Positions 43,241 through 52,770 of a DNA stretch of 64,000 bases are shown here, in pieces (position 1 is the first letter of the stretch; the number at the start of each line of letters is the position of its first letter). Position numbers and translations under genes: made by a program. The DNA comes from FEN-1219 sp963713355. GTDB taxonomy: Bacteria; Pseudomonadota; Gammaproteobacteria; Steroidobacterales; Rariloculaceae. The notes beneath the pieces were generated by a model. It saw only the letters and a program-made list of their open reading frames with translations. It did not search any database and was not told where the DNA came from. The stretch spans positions 199,295-263,294 of the forward strand of contig CAVQLK010000001.1 in the NCBI GenBank assembly GCA_963713355.1, given 5' to 3'.

Positions 43241-44894
43241 CATCCGAGTATTCCTGTGGCTCACGCTGCTCGGCATGGCGTGGCTCACCTATACGGCGTG
43301 GATGGCCGACTACGGCACCCCGTCACGGCCCGCTGTCGTCGATCCGACGCAACCCGCCGCGCCCTTCGGCGATGGCGAAGATGAGCTCCCGCCGCTCGGA
43401 CCCGGGGCCGAGCCGTCGGTGCAGGCGCCCGCGGAGCCTGCACAAGCCGCGGCCGCCACCGGCGAGCTGATCCGCGTTCAAACGGACGTCCTCGACGTCA
43501 GAATTGCCTCGCAAGGCGGCGACCTGGTGCGAGCCGATCTACTGCAGTACTCCGTCGACAAGGACGTGCCCGAGCCCGTCGTGCGATTGCTCTCCGACAC
43601 GGGGCCTGAGCGATGGGTGTTCCAGACCGGATTCCGCAGCGCCGTCGGCGGCGCCGAGCCGAATCACCGCGCGACGTTCCGCAGCGCGAGCAACGAGTAC
43701 TCGCTTGCGCCGGGACAGGACGAGCTCGTCGTCACGTTCGACTGGGTAGGCGAGGGGCCGATCAGCGCGCAAAAAACCTACACGTTCCGGCGCGGCCGGT
43801 ACGACGTCGGTCTCACGCTGACGGTTACGCAGAGCACAGGCGGCAGTTGGCGCGGCGCGCCGTACGTACAGATGGAGCGCGTGCACGTGCCCGTCGAGCG
43901 CTCGTATCTGTCGATCGATTCATACTCGTTCAAAGGGCCGGTGCTCTACGACGGCGAGCAGTTCGAGACGATCGATTTCGAGGATCTAGCGCGCGAGCCG
44001 ATCACGCAAACCGTGCAGGGCGGATGGTTCGCCGCAATTCAGCACCACTTTCTAGGCGCAGCCGTGCCGCCGAGCGGCGACGTCTACCGCTACAACGCCG
44101 CGACCCGCGGCCCGGCATTCGTGTTGAGCGCGATCGGTCCGCAAGCCGACGTGAACGCGGCGATGCCGTTGAACGCGACGTTCACGCTGTTCGTCGGGCC
44201 GAAACTCCAGCAGCAGCTGCAGAGCGTCGGCGGCGAGCTCGAGCGTACCGTCGACTACGGAATCACGACGGCGCTCGCGCAGCCGCTGTTCCTCGTGCTC
44301 GATTGGGTGCACGGCTGGGTGGGGAATTGGGGGTTCGCGATCATCATCGTCACGATCATGATCAAGCTCGTGTTCTACAAGCTCACCGCGATGAGCGGCC
44401 GCTCAATGGCGAAGATGCGCAAGATCGGGCCGCGCATGAAAGCCTTGCAGGAGCGCTACAAGGACGACCGGCAGGGGCTGAGCCAGGCCATGATGGAGCT
44501 CTACAAGCGCGAGAAGGTCAATCCGGCAGCCGGCTGCTTGCCGATCCTGATTCAGATGCCCTTCTTCTTCGCGTTCTATTGGATGCTCGTCGAGAGCGTC
44601 GAAATGCGCCAAGCGCCGTTCATGTTATGGATCGACGATCTCTCGGCCCAAGACCCGTACTTCGTGCTGCCCGCGCTGATGGCCGCGGCGATGTTCTTTC
44701 AGACGCGATTGAGCCCCGCACCGCCCGATCCCGTCCAGGCGCGCATGATGCAGATCATGCCGCTCGTGTTCGCCGCGCTGCTGATCTTCTTCCCGGCGGG
44801 ACTCGTGCTCTATCAACTGACGAACACGGTATTGTCGATACTGCAGCAGTGGCGCATCAACTCGATCGTCGCGCGCGAGTCGGCAGCTACGTAG
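43233..44894 (+). CDS. yidC: Membrane protein insertase YidC
   Basis: This 553-residue insertase has an N-terminal membrane anchor, a large periplasmic domain (about 60-350) and a five-helix insertase core. Core landmarks are NWGFAIIIVTIMIKLVFYKL, MKALQERYKDDRQGLSQAMM and YKREKVNPAAGCLPILIQMP. It is the E. coli-type long form. It follows rnpA directly; the small yidD gene usual between them is absent. YidC inserts ATP synthase subunit c, encoded in the same region. Confidence 0.96.
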   Translation: MDNIRVFLWLTLLGMAWLTYTAWMADYGTPSRPAVVDPTQPAAPFGDGEDELPPLGPGAEPSVQAPAEPAQAAAATGELIRVQTDVLDVRIASQGGDLVRADLLQYSVDKDVPEPVVRLLSDTGPERWVFQTGFRSAVGGAEPNHRATFRSASNEYSLAPGQDELVVTFDWVGEGPISAQKTYTFRRGRYDVGLTLTVTQSTGGSWRGAPYVQMERVHVPVERSYLSIDSYSFKGPVLYDGEQFETIDFEDLAREPITQTVQGGWFAAIQHHFLGAAVPPSGDVYRYNAATRGPAFVLSAIGPQADVNAAMPLNATFTLFVGPKLQQQLQSVGGELERTVDYGITTALAQPLFLVLDWVHGWVGNWGFAIIIVTIMIKLVFYKLTAMSGRSMAKMRKIGPRMKALQERYKDDRQGLSQAMMELYKREKVNPAAGCLPILIQMPFFFAFYWMLVESVEMRQAPFMLWIDDLSAQDPYFVLPALMAAAMFFQTRLSPAPPDPVQARMMQIMPLVFAALLIFFPAGLVLYQLTNTVLSILQQWRINSIVARESAAT

Positions 44895-44919
44895 CGTCCA
44901 CGTAGTGTAGGAGACGCGC

Positions 44920-46269
44920 TTGGCAATGCGGCGGCACGACACGATCGCAGCGCTTGCCACGGCCCCCGGTGTCGGCGCCATCGCCGTCATACGGCTCTCC
45001 GGCCCAAAGGCACGCGACATTGTCCGTGCATTAACGGGGCGAGACGCACAGCCGCGCGCGGCCCACCTGCGGACGTTCCGCGACGAGAGCGGTGCGACGC
45101 TCGATCGCGGCCTCGTGTTGTGTTTTCCCGCCCCAAGCTCATTCACCGGCGAGGACGTCGTCGAGCTTCACTGTCACGGCGGGCATGTCGTCAGCGATGC
45201 GCTGCTCGCCGCCGTCCATCGCCTTGGCGCGCGCGCCGCGGAAGCCGGCGAGTTCACGTTGCGCGCGTTCCTCAACGATAAGATCGATTTACTGCAAGCC
45301 GAGGCGATTGCGGATCTCGTCGCGAGCGGCTCCGCACAGGCGGCGCGCGCGGCCGTGCGGTCGCTCGAAGGCGAATTCTCGGCGGCCGTCACGCAGCTTC
45401 AGCAAGCGTTGACGGGCCTGCGCGTCCGAATCGAAGCGTGGCTCGACTTCCCCGAAGAGGAGCTGCCGTTCGATGCGGCGCCCGAATGCGCGGCGGAGCT
45501 CGACGATCTCCTCGCGAGGCTCGACGCGTTGGGTGCGCGCGCGCGCTCGGGCCGCGCGCTGCGCGACGGGCTCAGCGTGGCGATCGCGGGCGCGCCGAAC
45601 GCCGGTAAGTCGAGTCTGCTGAATCGGCTCGCGGGCTACGACGCCGCGATCGTGACGGAGATCCCGGGCACGACGCGCGACCCGCTGCGCGAGCACCTGA
45701 CCCTCGACGGACTGCCGGTCACTGTCGTTGACACGGCGGGCCTGCGCGACACGAACGATCCCATCGAGCGCGAAGGCGTCCGGCGCGCGCGCGTCGAGGT
45801 CGCGCGCGCCGATCGCTTGCTCTGGGTTGCCGACGCTCGCGAGCCGCTCACGGCTACGCTGGCCGCGGCGCGAGCCGCGCACGTCGGCGGGGGATCGTTG
45901 ACGATCGTCGCGAACAAGATCGACCTTGCCGGCGTGGCGCCGCAAGTGTGCAGCGAGCAGGGGACTGCCGTCGTCTACGTGTCCGCGTTGACGGGGCAGG
46001 GAATCGACTTGCTCGTCGCGCACCTGAAGACGACGGCCGGTATCGCCGGCGAAACGACGGGCACGTTCAGCGCCCGTCGCCGTCACCTTGACGCGCTCGA
46101 GCGTACGCGGGCGGAGCTGTGCGCCGCGCGCGCGCACTTCGATGGTGCGCTCGAGCTCGCCGCCGAGCACCTGCGCAACGCGCAGACGGCATTGAGCGAG
46201 CTGACCGGCGAGCTCACGAGCGACGACCTGCTCGGCGAAATTTTTGCGACGTTCTGCATCGGCAAGTAA
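44920..46269 (+). CDS. mnmE: tRNA modification GTPase MnmE
   Basis: MnmE, with MnmG, modifies U34 of several tRNAs. The N-terminal folate-binding domain starts HDTIAALATAPGVGAIAVIR and contains GEFTLRAFLNDKIDLLQAEA. The G domain has GAPNAGKSSLLNRLAGYDAA, TEIPGTTRDPL and VDTAGLRDTNDPIEREG, and the protein ends with the conserved LLGEIFATFCIGK (Cys). TTG at 44920 has GGAG 6 bases upstream; ATG at 44926 is the alternative. Confidence 0.96.
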   Translation: MAMRRHDTIAALATAPGVGAIAVIRLSGPKARDIVRALTGRDAQPRAAHLRTFRDESGATLDRGLVLCFPAPSSFTGEDVVELHCHGGHVVSDALLAAVHRLGARAAEAGEFTLRAFLNDKIDLLQAEAIADLVASGSAQAARAAVRSLEGEFSAAVTQLQQALTGLRVRIEAWLDFPEEELPFDAAPECAAELDDLLARLDALGARARSGRALRDGLSVAIAGAPNAGKSSLLNRLAGYDAAIVTEIPGTTRDPLREHLTLDGLPVTVVDTAGLRDTNDPIEREGVRRARVEVARADRLLWVADAREPLTATLAAARAAHVGGGSLTIVANKIDLAGVAPQVCSEQGTAVVYVSALTGQGIDLLVAHLKTTAGIAGETTGTFSARRRHLDALERTRAELCAARAHFDGALELAAEHLRNAQTALSELTGELTSDDLLGEIFATFCIGK

Positions 46270-46398
46270 CGCGCCGCGAGGCCGTGTGTGAGCATCCCAA
46301 GCTTTGCGACTTCGTGTCGCCGGCGCGCGACGCTTCCCGCGCGCAAGCCATTGTTTTGATTGCCGCGAATGCTGGCACGGAATTTGGACCGTCGAGGC

Positions 46399-46680
46399 AT
46401 GGATAAACGAATCGACAAATGCCTCGAGTTGTTGCGCAGTTGGGCGGAGAAACGCGTTGCGTCGGGCAACGAGCCGCCGTGGGCTTGGTATCAGTACATG
46501 AAGCTAATCGAGACCCTCGCGGCGATCCAGACGGGCCGCGCCGCAGTCACGCTGCCAACGGAGGGTTCACTCGTTGTCCGCGGACCGGGAGCGACACGTC
46601 GCTCCAACGCGGACGGAGTGGCTGACATAGGTACGCGGCGACGCCGTCGGCGTCGCGAGGATCCACCGTTGCCGATGTAG
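46399..46680 (+). CDS. Hypothetical protein
   Basis: This predicted 93-residue protein starts MDKRIDKCLELLRSWAEKRV and has an N-terminal helical half and a basic tail (GTRRRRRRREDPPLPM). I recognise no family. The ribosome site is weak and close to the ATG. It lies between mnmE and the convergent GGDEF-like gene; the 130 bases before it show nothing. Coding status is uncertain. Confidence 0.5.
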   Translation: MDKRIDKCLELLRSWAEKRVASGNEPPWAWYQYMKLIETLAAIQTGRAAVTLPTEGSLVVRGPGATRRSNADGVADIGTRRRRRRREDPPLPM

Positions 46681-46685
46681 GGCAA

Positions 46686-47267
46686 CTAGTCGTAAAGACC
46701 GACGACCTTGGCGCGCTCGACGCGGCTCGGCGGTGTGCTCGCGACCTCGACGCGATCACGGCCGAACTGCTTCGCGACGTGCAGCACGCGCTCCGTTCGC
46801 GCGAGCAGCTCGTCGATGGATTCGCCTATGCGAAGCTGGGCGACACCGATCGAGACCGTGGCGCTGATCCGCTCGCCGAGCGGTTTCTCGGCGACGGCGA
46901 ACCGCAACGCTTCGGCCAGCATCTCGGCCTGGCTCGCGGCGCAGGGTCGTGCGAGGATCATCAACGCCCCGCCGTCGTAGCGGCCGAGCGAATATTCCGA
47001 GCGATGCCACGCCGGCTCCGCTATGACGCGCCGGGCGCGGTCCGCGAGCCCGACAAGCACTTCGTCGCCGGCCCCGACGCCATGACAATCGTTGATGTTC
47101 TGCAAGTGGTCGACGTCGAGCAGCAGCAGGCAAAACGCATTGCCGCTGCGGCCCGCAATCTGCGCCTGCTCGGCGAGCCCCGCGAGGAAGGCCGGGCGAG
47201 TCAGCGCCAGCGTCAGTGCGTCGAAAGACGGTGCCTTGGCGGTTCCTGCAAGCAGCGTTTCGGACAT
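46686..47267 (-). CDS. Degenerate GGDEF-domain protein
   Basis: This 193-residue protein consists of a single GGDEF-like domain: SFDALTLALTRPAFLAGLAE, LLLDVDHLQNINDCHGVGAG and SATVSIGVAQLRIGESIDEL. At the active site the motif is GRYDGGALMIL instead of RYGGDEF, so the metal- and GTP-binding residues are lost and cyclase activity is unlikely. No membrane or sensor domain is present. The frame is open upstream to 47552, but the ATG at 47267 fits the domain start. Confidence 0.8.
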   Translation of the reverse strand: MSETLLAGTAKAPSFDALTLALTRPAFLAGLAEQAQIAGRSGNAFCLLLLDVDHLQNINDCHGVGAGDEVLVGLADRARRVIAEPAWHRSEYSLGRYDGGALMILARPCAASQAEMLAEALRFAVAEKPLGERISATVSIGVAQLRIGESIDELLARTERVLHVAKQFGRDRVEVASTPPSRVERAKVVGLYD

Positions 47268-47386
47268 CGGGCCGTGGGTCTCTGAAAAAGCTGGCCAACG
47301 ACTGCCAGCTTGCCGCGTCGGCCCTGGAGCCGACAGTGAACCCGCTCGCAGAAGCGCGAGTGTCCCGTTTACATAAACTCGGGGAA

Positions 47387-48568
47387 CTAACCGAGAATTG
47401 CTTCGCGTCGATAGAGCCGCACGGCGAGGGAGCCGAGCAGGACGCCGAACGCAAGGCTGCTGACGATCGAAATCGCGACGAACGGCGCCGACAGCGGCTG
47501 ATCCTTGATCAGCGTCGTGATCAGGAGGTGCTGGCTCAGGCTCGGGATCCACATGAGCTTCGCCTCGGGCTCGACGTTCAACACCGACGCGATGATCAGC
47601 GGCAACGTCGGGACGAGCAGCACGAACGTGAGGTAGGTCTGCGCTTCACGATAGGTCTTGGTGAACGACGCCACGACCGTCATCAGCGCAGCGCCAAGCG
47701 GCGCAAAAGGGCAGAGCAGCGCGAACGCGAGCGCCGCCGTCGCGAATCCGAAGTTCGAGCTCATCCCGATTTGCTCGAGCGGCATCTGGCGAAGCGCGAT
47801 CGTGAAGGCGACGAGTGTCAGAGCGAGCGACGCGAGCATGTAGCAAACGGTCGCCGTCATCTTGCCGACGATGAGGCTCGCGCGCGCGACGGGCAACGTC
47901 AGCAGCGGTTCGAGCGATTTGCGCTCGCGCTCGCCGGCCGTCGTGTCGATCGCGAGATGCAAGCCGCCCGTCAACGTTGCGAACAGCAAGAAATAGGTCA
48001 AGACGCCGAGCATGAGCGCCGAGCGGCTCGCCGGAGTCGAGACGTCGAGCTCGTCGACGACCAGAGGGCGAAGCAAGCCCGGGTCGACGCCATTCGCGAC
48101 GAGCCGCAGCGCGCCGATCTGCTGCCCATACGCATCGACGGCGTCGCGCAGCCGGCCGACGCGGCTCGCGGCGCGATTCTTGGAGCGATCGAATACGAGC
48201 GCCACGCGTGCCGTGCGCTCGGTGCCGAAGTCCTTGCCGAATGCTTCGTCGATGACGAAGACGACATCGTACGTGCCCGTCGCGACGAGCTGCGCGGCTT
48301 GCTCGACGTCTTCGATACCGTGCTTCTCGATCGGCGCGATGCTGCGCGCGCGCAAATGTGCGACGAGATTCGGCGCGTGCTGTGCGCCGAGGACGGGCAC
48401 CTCGAGCACCTCGTCGAGCGACGTCAGGTTGCGCGAGACCGTCATGTTGATCATCACCGCGAACAGAATCGGTCCGAACAGCGGCCCGAGCAGCAGCGAC
48501 ACCAAGGTCCGCCTTTCGCGCAGGGTCTCGAGTATCTCCTTGCGGCAGACCGTGAAAAGGGCTCTCAC
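47387..48568 (-). CDS. ABC transporter permease (NatB-like)
   Basis: This 393-residue ABC-2 type permease has an N-terminal helix (LVSLLLGPLFGPILFAVMIN), a large extracytoplasmic domain (about 40-190) and five or more C-terminal helices with a conserved GERERKSLEPLLTLPVARAS motif. This architecture matches NatB sodium-efflux permeases, but other exported substrates are possible. The GTG start overlaps the ATPase stop (GTGA at 48565-48568). Confidence 0.88.
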   Translation of the reverse strand: MRALFTVCRKEILETLRERRTLVSLLLGPLFGPILFAVMINMTVSRNLTSLDEVLEVPVLGAQHAPNLVAHLRARSIAPIEKHGIEDVEQAAQLVATGTYDVVFVIDEAFGKDFGTERTARVALVFDRSKNRAASRVGRLRDAVDAYGQQIGALRLVANGVDPGLLRPLVVDELDVSTPASRSALMLGVLTYFLLFATLTGGLHLAIDTTAGERERKSLEPLLTLPVARASLIVGKMTATVCYMLASLALTLVAFTIALRQMPLEQIGMSSNFGFATAALAFALLCPFAPLGAALMTVVASFTKTYREAQTYLTFVLLVPTLPLIIASVLNVEPEAKLMWIPSLSQHLLITTLIKDQPLSAPFVAISIVSSLAFGVLLGSLAVRLYRREAILG

Positions 48569-49299
48569 GCGGCTCTCCCCTCGGCGCCGCGCACGGCCTC
48601 GACGAAGATGTCCTCGAGGCTGCGCCCGGGGAAGCGCTGCGCGAGCTCGGCAGGAGTTCCCGCGAGCGTCACGTGTCCCGCCGCGATGATCACGAGATCG
48701 TCGACGAGCGCTTCGACCTCCTGCATGACGTGGCTCGACAGCAGCACGCACCGGCCCCAGCGACGGAGCTCGCGCAGCCAGTCGCGCAGATGCCGAGTCG
48801 CCATGACGTCGAGCCCGTTCGTCGGCTCGTCGAGCAGGAGATGCTGCGGGTCGTGGACGAGCGCGCGCGCCAGCGCAATCTTCGTGCGCTCGCCCTGCGA
48901 GAAACCCTTCGCCTTGCGGTTCGCGATCGCGCCGAGGTCGAGCCGCTCGATCAGAGCGTCGACGCGCGCCGCGAGCGCCTCCTCGCCGAGCCCGTGCAGG
49001 CGGCCGTAGTACTCGATGTTTTCACGGCCCGTGAGCTGCTGATAAAGCCCCGAGCTGTGCGGCAGCACGCCGAGCATGCGCCGCGCTGCGCGACGGTCGA
49101 CCGCGATGTCGATACCGCCGACGTGGGCCGTGCCGGCGTCGGCATTGAGCACGGTCGAGAGGACCCTGAGGCACGTCGATTTACCCGCGCCGTTCGGTCC
49201 GAGCAGACCGGTGATCCGCCCGTCCGCTGCTTTGAAGCTCACGCCATCGACGGCCTTGACGGCGCCGAAGCTCTTGCTGATGTTTTCGACCTCGATCAT
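48565..49299 (-). CDS. ABC transporter ATP-binding protein (NatA-like)
   Basis: This 244-residue ATPase starts MIEVENISKSFGAVKAVDGV. Walker A is GLLGPNGAGKSTCLRVL, the signature is GFSQGERTKIALARALVHDP, Walker B is LLLDEPTNGLDVMA and the switch His is in LLSSHVMQEVEAL. It is coupled by overlapping codons to the permease downstream and to the hydrolase upstream (ATGA at 49296-49299), so the three products probably act together or at least in fixed ratio. Confidence 0.93.
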   Translation of the reverse strand: MIEVENISKSFGAVKAVDGVSFKAADGRITGLLGPNGAGKSTCLRVLSTVLNADAGTAHVGGIDIAVDRRAARRMLGVLPHSSGLYQQLTGRENIEYYGRLHGLGEEALAARVDALIERLDLGAIANRKAKGFSQGERTKIALARALVHDPQHLLLDEPTNGLDVMATRHLRDWLRELRRWGRCVLLSSHVMQEVEALVDDLVIIAAGHVTLAGTPAELAQRFPGRSLEDIFVEAVRGAEGRAA

Positions 49300-50744
49300 G
49301 GCGCGGGCCCGAGCAGCGTCAAGAAAAACGGTGTCGGCGGTTCGAGGTCGAGGCAGCTCGCATCGAGCTCTGCCGGCGCGGGCGTCTCGAGGAACGAGCG
49401 CAACAGGCGCGGCACACAGCCGATGCCAACGAGGCCATGCCCCTGGCCGCGGCCGACGAGATGGACACTGTTCGCGAGTCCGCCGGCTTTGACGCGTTCC
49501 GCGTAGGCCGGAGGCGTTATGGGATCGTACTCGCCGGACAAGAGCAGCACGGGTGCGTCGCTGACGATGGGAGCTTTGAACTCCGCGTCCATGGCTCCGA
49601 CAGGCCAGCGCGCGCAGATCTGGCCGAGCGCGTCCATGATTGCGGTTCCCAAGTACGTCGAGTCGAGGCCGCCCGTCGACGCGGCCGCGACGTAAGGCAA
49701 GTCTTCCGTGCAGGTCACGGAATTGCTCATGGGGAAGCTCAGCGACTCGGGCAGCTCGCGCAGCAACGTGCGCGCTTGCCCCGCGAGCGGAGCGTAATTG
49801 CCGGCGTGCGCTTCGCTGATGAGCACCGGCAGCAGTGCGACCGTCGCCGCGCTGTAGCTCATGAATCGCACGAGCGTGCGCAGCTCGAGCGCGCCGATCG
49901 GCGGCGGGTCGGTCTCGTCGGCCGCGCCGGCGTCGAGGCGCGCGAGCACCTCGGCGAACAGCTGCGGCAACGCCGCGAACCGTGCGCCGCACTGCGCGTC
50001 GGCCGCGCAGCGCGCGAAGATCTGCTCGAGCGACCGCTGTGCCTCGCGCGCGACGTCGGGGCCGAGCGCGAGCGGCGGCGGCACGACGCCGTCGAGAACG
50101 AGCGAGCGCACACGCTCGGGATACTGGCGCAGGTAATGCTGCGCGACACGCGTGCCATACGACACGCCGTAGACGTTCCAGGTCTCGATGCCGAGCGCGC
50201 TGCGGACGCGCTCGAGGTCGCGAACGGCGACCGACGTCGTGTAGAAGCGCGGATCGTGATCGAGCTCGGCGACGCAGGCGTCGACGAGGCGTGCAACCTG
50301 CTCGGAGCCCGCAGTGTCGAGCGACAGATCGTCGGGCACCTCGCAGCCGAAGCCGTCGGCCGAGCGGCCCGTCCCGCGCTGATCGACGAGGATCAGCTCA
50401 CGGTCGCGCCGCGCGCCTTCGAACGCGCCGCGCAGCTGCAGATAGAAGTCGACGGTGCTTTGGCCCGGCCCGCCGCTGATCAGCAGCAACGGGTCGAGGC
50501 GCGGCTCGGCGCTGAACGCTCCGAGACGGGCCACGAAGATCTCGATAGTCGGGCCGTCGGGCGACGCCGGATCGAGCGGCACCGCGAGCTTGCCGCAGCG
50601 TGCGTAGGCCGCGGGTAAGCCGTCGGCCGCGAGCCGGCAGCGTCCTTCGTTCTGCCATTCGAGCTGCGCGCCGGCCGGAGCGCCGGCCGAGCAAAGCATG
50701 AAGGCGGCGAGCACGGGCGGCAGGCACTTGAGCATGCGGCGCAT
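49296..50744 (-). CDS. Exported alpha/beta hydrolase (tripeptidyl aminopeptidase-like)
   Basis: This 482-residue protein has a signal peptide (VLAAFMLCSAGAPAGA) and an alpha/beta-hydrolase fold. The oxyanion region is LLLISGGPGQSTVDFY, the nucleophile elbow is YGVSYGTRVAQHYLRQ (Ser), the acid is in GEYDPITPPAYAE and the His is in VGRGQGHGLVG. The C-terminal TAP-like domain closes the chain. It probably cleaves short peptides or esters in the periplasm. It heads an operon with the NatAB-like exporter. Confidence 0.88.
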   Translation of the reverse strand: MRRMLKCLPPVLAAFMLCSAGAPAGAQLEWQNEGRCRLAADGLPAAYARCGKLAVPLDPASPDGPTIEIFVARLGAFSAEPRLDPLLLISGGPGQSTVDFYLQLRGAFEGARRDRELILVDQRGTGRSADGFGCEVPDDLSLDTAGSEQVARLVDACVAELDHDPRFYTTSVAVRDLERVRSALGIETWNVYGVSYGTRVAQHYLRQYPERVRSLVLDGVVPPPLALGPDVAREAQRSLEQIFARCAADAQCGARFAALPQLFAEVLARLDAGAADETDPPPIGALELRTLVRFMSYSAATVALLPVLISEAHAGNYAPLAGQARTLLRELPESLSFPMSNSVTCTEDLPYVAAASTGGLDSTYLGTAIMDALGQICARWPVGAMDAEFKAPIVSDAPVLLLSGEYDPITPPAYAERVKAGGLANSVHLVGRGQGHGLVGIGCVPRLLRSFLETPAPAELDASCLDLEPPTPFFLTLLGPAP

Positions 50745-50837
50745 GTTCGCGCATTCCGCGGTGTTCTTGCCAGCGGCATCACTTGTCGATTCTTAGCTGT
50801 CAGCGCAACGCCGAGCCGCCTAGAATCACGCCTTCTT

Positions 50838-52734
50838 ATGGATTACCCGACTCGCTACGGTTGCATCGTAGTCGGCGGCGGCCATGCCGGCACCGAAGCT
50901 GCGCTGGCCTCGGCGCGCATGGGCGTGCGCACGCTGCTCTTGACGCAGAACCTCGAGACGCTGGGGCAGATGAGCTGCAACCCCGCGATCGGCGGCATCG
51001 GCAAAGGGCACCTCACGAAGGAGATCGACGCGCTCGGCGGCGCGATGGCGCGCGCGATCGATCGCGCGGGCATCCATTTCCGGATCTTGAACGGCAGCAA
51101 AGGTCCCGCCGTGCGCGCGACGCGCGCGCAAGCCGACCGCGCGTTGTATCGGCGCGCGATTCGCGAGCTGCTGGACGCCGAGCCGAACCTCACGCTGCTG
51201 CAGCAGAACGTCGACGGCCTGCTGCTCGACGGCGCGCGAGCGCACGGCGTCGTCACGCAGGCCGGCATGAAGATAACGGCCGACGCCGTCGTGCTGACGG
51301 TCGGCACGTTCCTCGACGGCAAGATCCACGTCGGTCAGGTCAACTACTCGGGCGGCCGCGCCGGCGACCCAGCGTCGATCGGCCTCGCACGCGGGCTGCG
51401 CGACTTGGGTCTCGCGGTCGGGCGCTTGAAGACCGGCACGCCGCCGCGCATCGACGGCCGCACCGTCGATTACACGAATCTCGCCGAGCAGCCCGGCGAT
51501 ACGCCGACGCCGGTGTTCTCGTTCCTCGGGCGGCGAGCCGAGCACCCGCGCCAGATCAGCTGCCACATCACGCACACGACGGAGCGCACGCACGAGATCA
51601 TTCGCAAGGGACTCGACCGCTCGCCGCTCTATACGGGTGCCATCGAAGGCGTTGGACCGCGCTACTGCCCGTCGATCGAGGACAAGGTCGTGCGGTTCGC
51701 CGATCGCACGCGCCACCAGATTTTCATCGAGCCCGAAGGGCTGTCGACGTTCGAGATCTATCCGAACGGCATCTCGACGTCGCTGCCGTTCGACGTGCAG
51801 CTCGACGTCGTGCATTCGATCCCCGGCTTCGAGAATGCGCACGTGACGCGGCCCGGCTACGCGATCGAGTACGACTTCTTCGATCCGCGGGATCTCGAAG
51901 CCCTCGCTCGAGACGAAAGCGATCGAGAATCTGTTCTTCGCGGGCCAGATCAACGGCACGACGGGGTACGAGGAAGCGGCCGCGCAGGGCATCGTGGCCG
52001 GCATCAATGCGGGCTTGCGCGTGCGGGGCCGCGAGCCCTGGTCGCCGCGCCGCGAGGAAGCCTACATCGGCGTGCTCGTCGACGACCTGATCACGCGCGG
52101 CACGACCGAGCCGTATCGGATGTTCACGAGCCGCGCGGAGTTTCGGTTGAGCTTGCGCGAGGACAACGCCGACTTGCGCTTGACTCCCATCGGCCGCGAG
52201 CTCGGCGTCGTGCCCGACGAGCGCTGGCGCGCATTCGAGGCGCGCCGCGAATGGCTCGCGAGCGAGGCGGCCCGTTTGCACGATGTCGTCGTGAAGCCCG
52301 CCGAAGTCCCCGTCGGCGGCGCCTTCGCGGAGCCGCTGACGCGCGAGGCCTCGGCGTACGCGCTGCTGCGCCGACCCGGTGTCGGCTACGCGGATGTCGC
52401 GGCGTTGCCGCCCGTCGGCGCGTCCGCGGAATTGACCGGGCTCGATGCCGAGCGCGTCGAGCAATGGACGGGCAGCCTCGAGATCGAAGCGCACTACGCG
52501 GGGTATGTCGCGCGGCAGGGCGTCGAGATCGAGCGGCAGAAGCGTGAGGCCGGTACGCGTTTGCCGGCGAATTTCGACTACGCTCGAGTGGTCGGTCTGT
52601 CGAACGAGCTGCGCGAGAAGCTCGCGCGCATCCAGCCGAGCGACATGGGGCAGGCGGCACGCATCTCGGGAATGACTCCGGCCGCGTTGTCGCTGCTATT
52701 GATTCACGTGAAGAAGCTCCGGCGCAGCGCCTGA
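50838..52734 (+). CDS. mnmG: tRNA uridine-5-carboxymethylaminomethyl modification enzyme MnmG (frameshifted in this sequence)
   Basis: MnmG partners MnmE in U34 modification. The first frame starts MDYPTRYGCIVVGGGHAGTE and has the FAD motif and GRLKTGTPPRIDGRTVDYTN up to YDFFDPRDLEA. The family then continues in the +1 frame from about 51905 with LFFAGQINGTTGYEEAAAQG and runs to RMFTSRAEFRLSLREDNADL and the C-terminal LLIHVKKLRRSA at 52734. One extra base in or near GCCCTCGC (about 51900-51906) explains the break. The gene is essential for normal translation fidelity, so a sequencing error is likely. Confidence 0.9.
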
Positions 52735-52770
52735 CGGGGAAGCCGCGAGCCGACGCATCGAGGAGTGACG

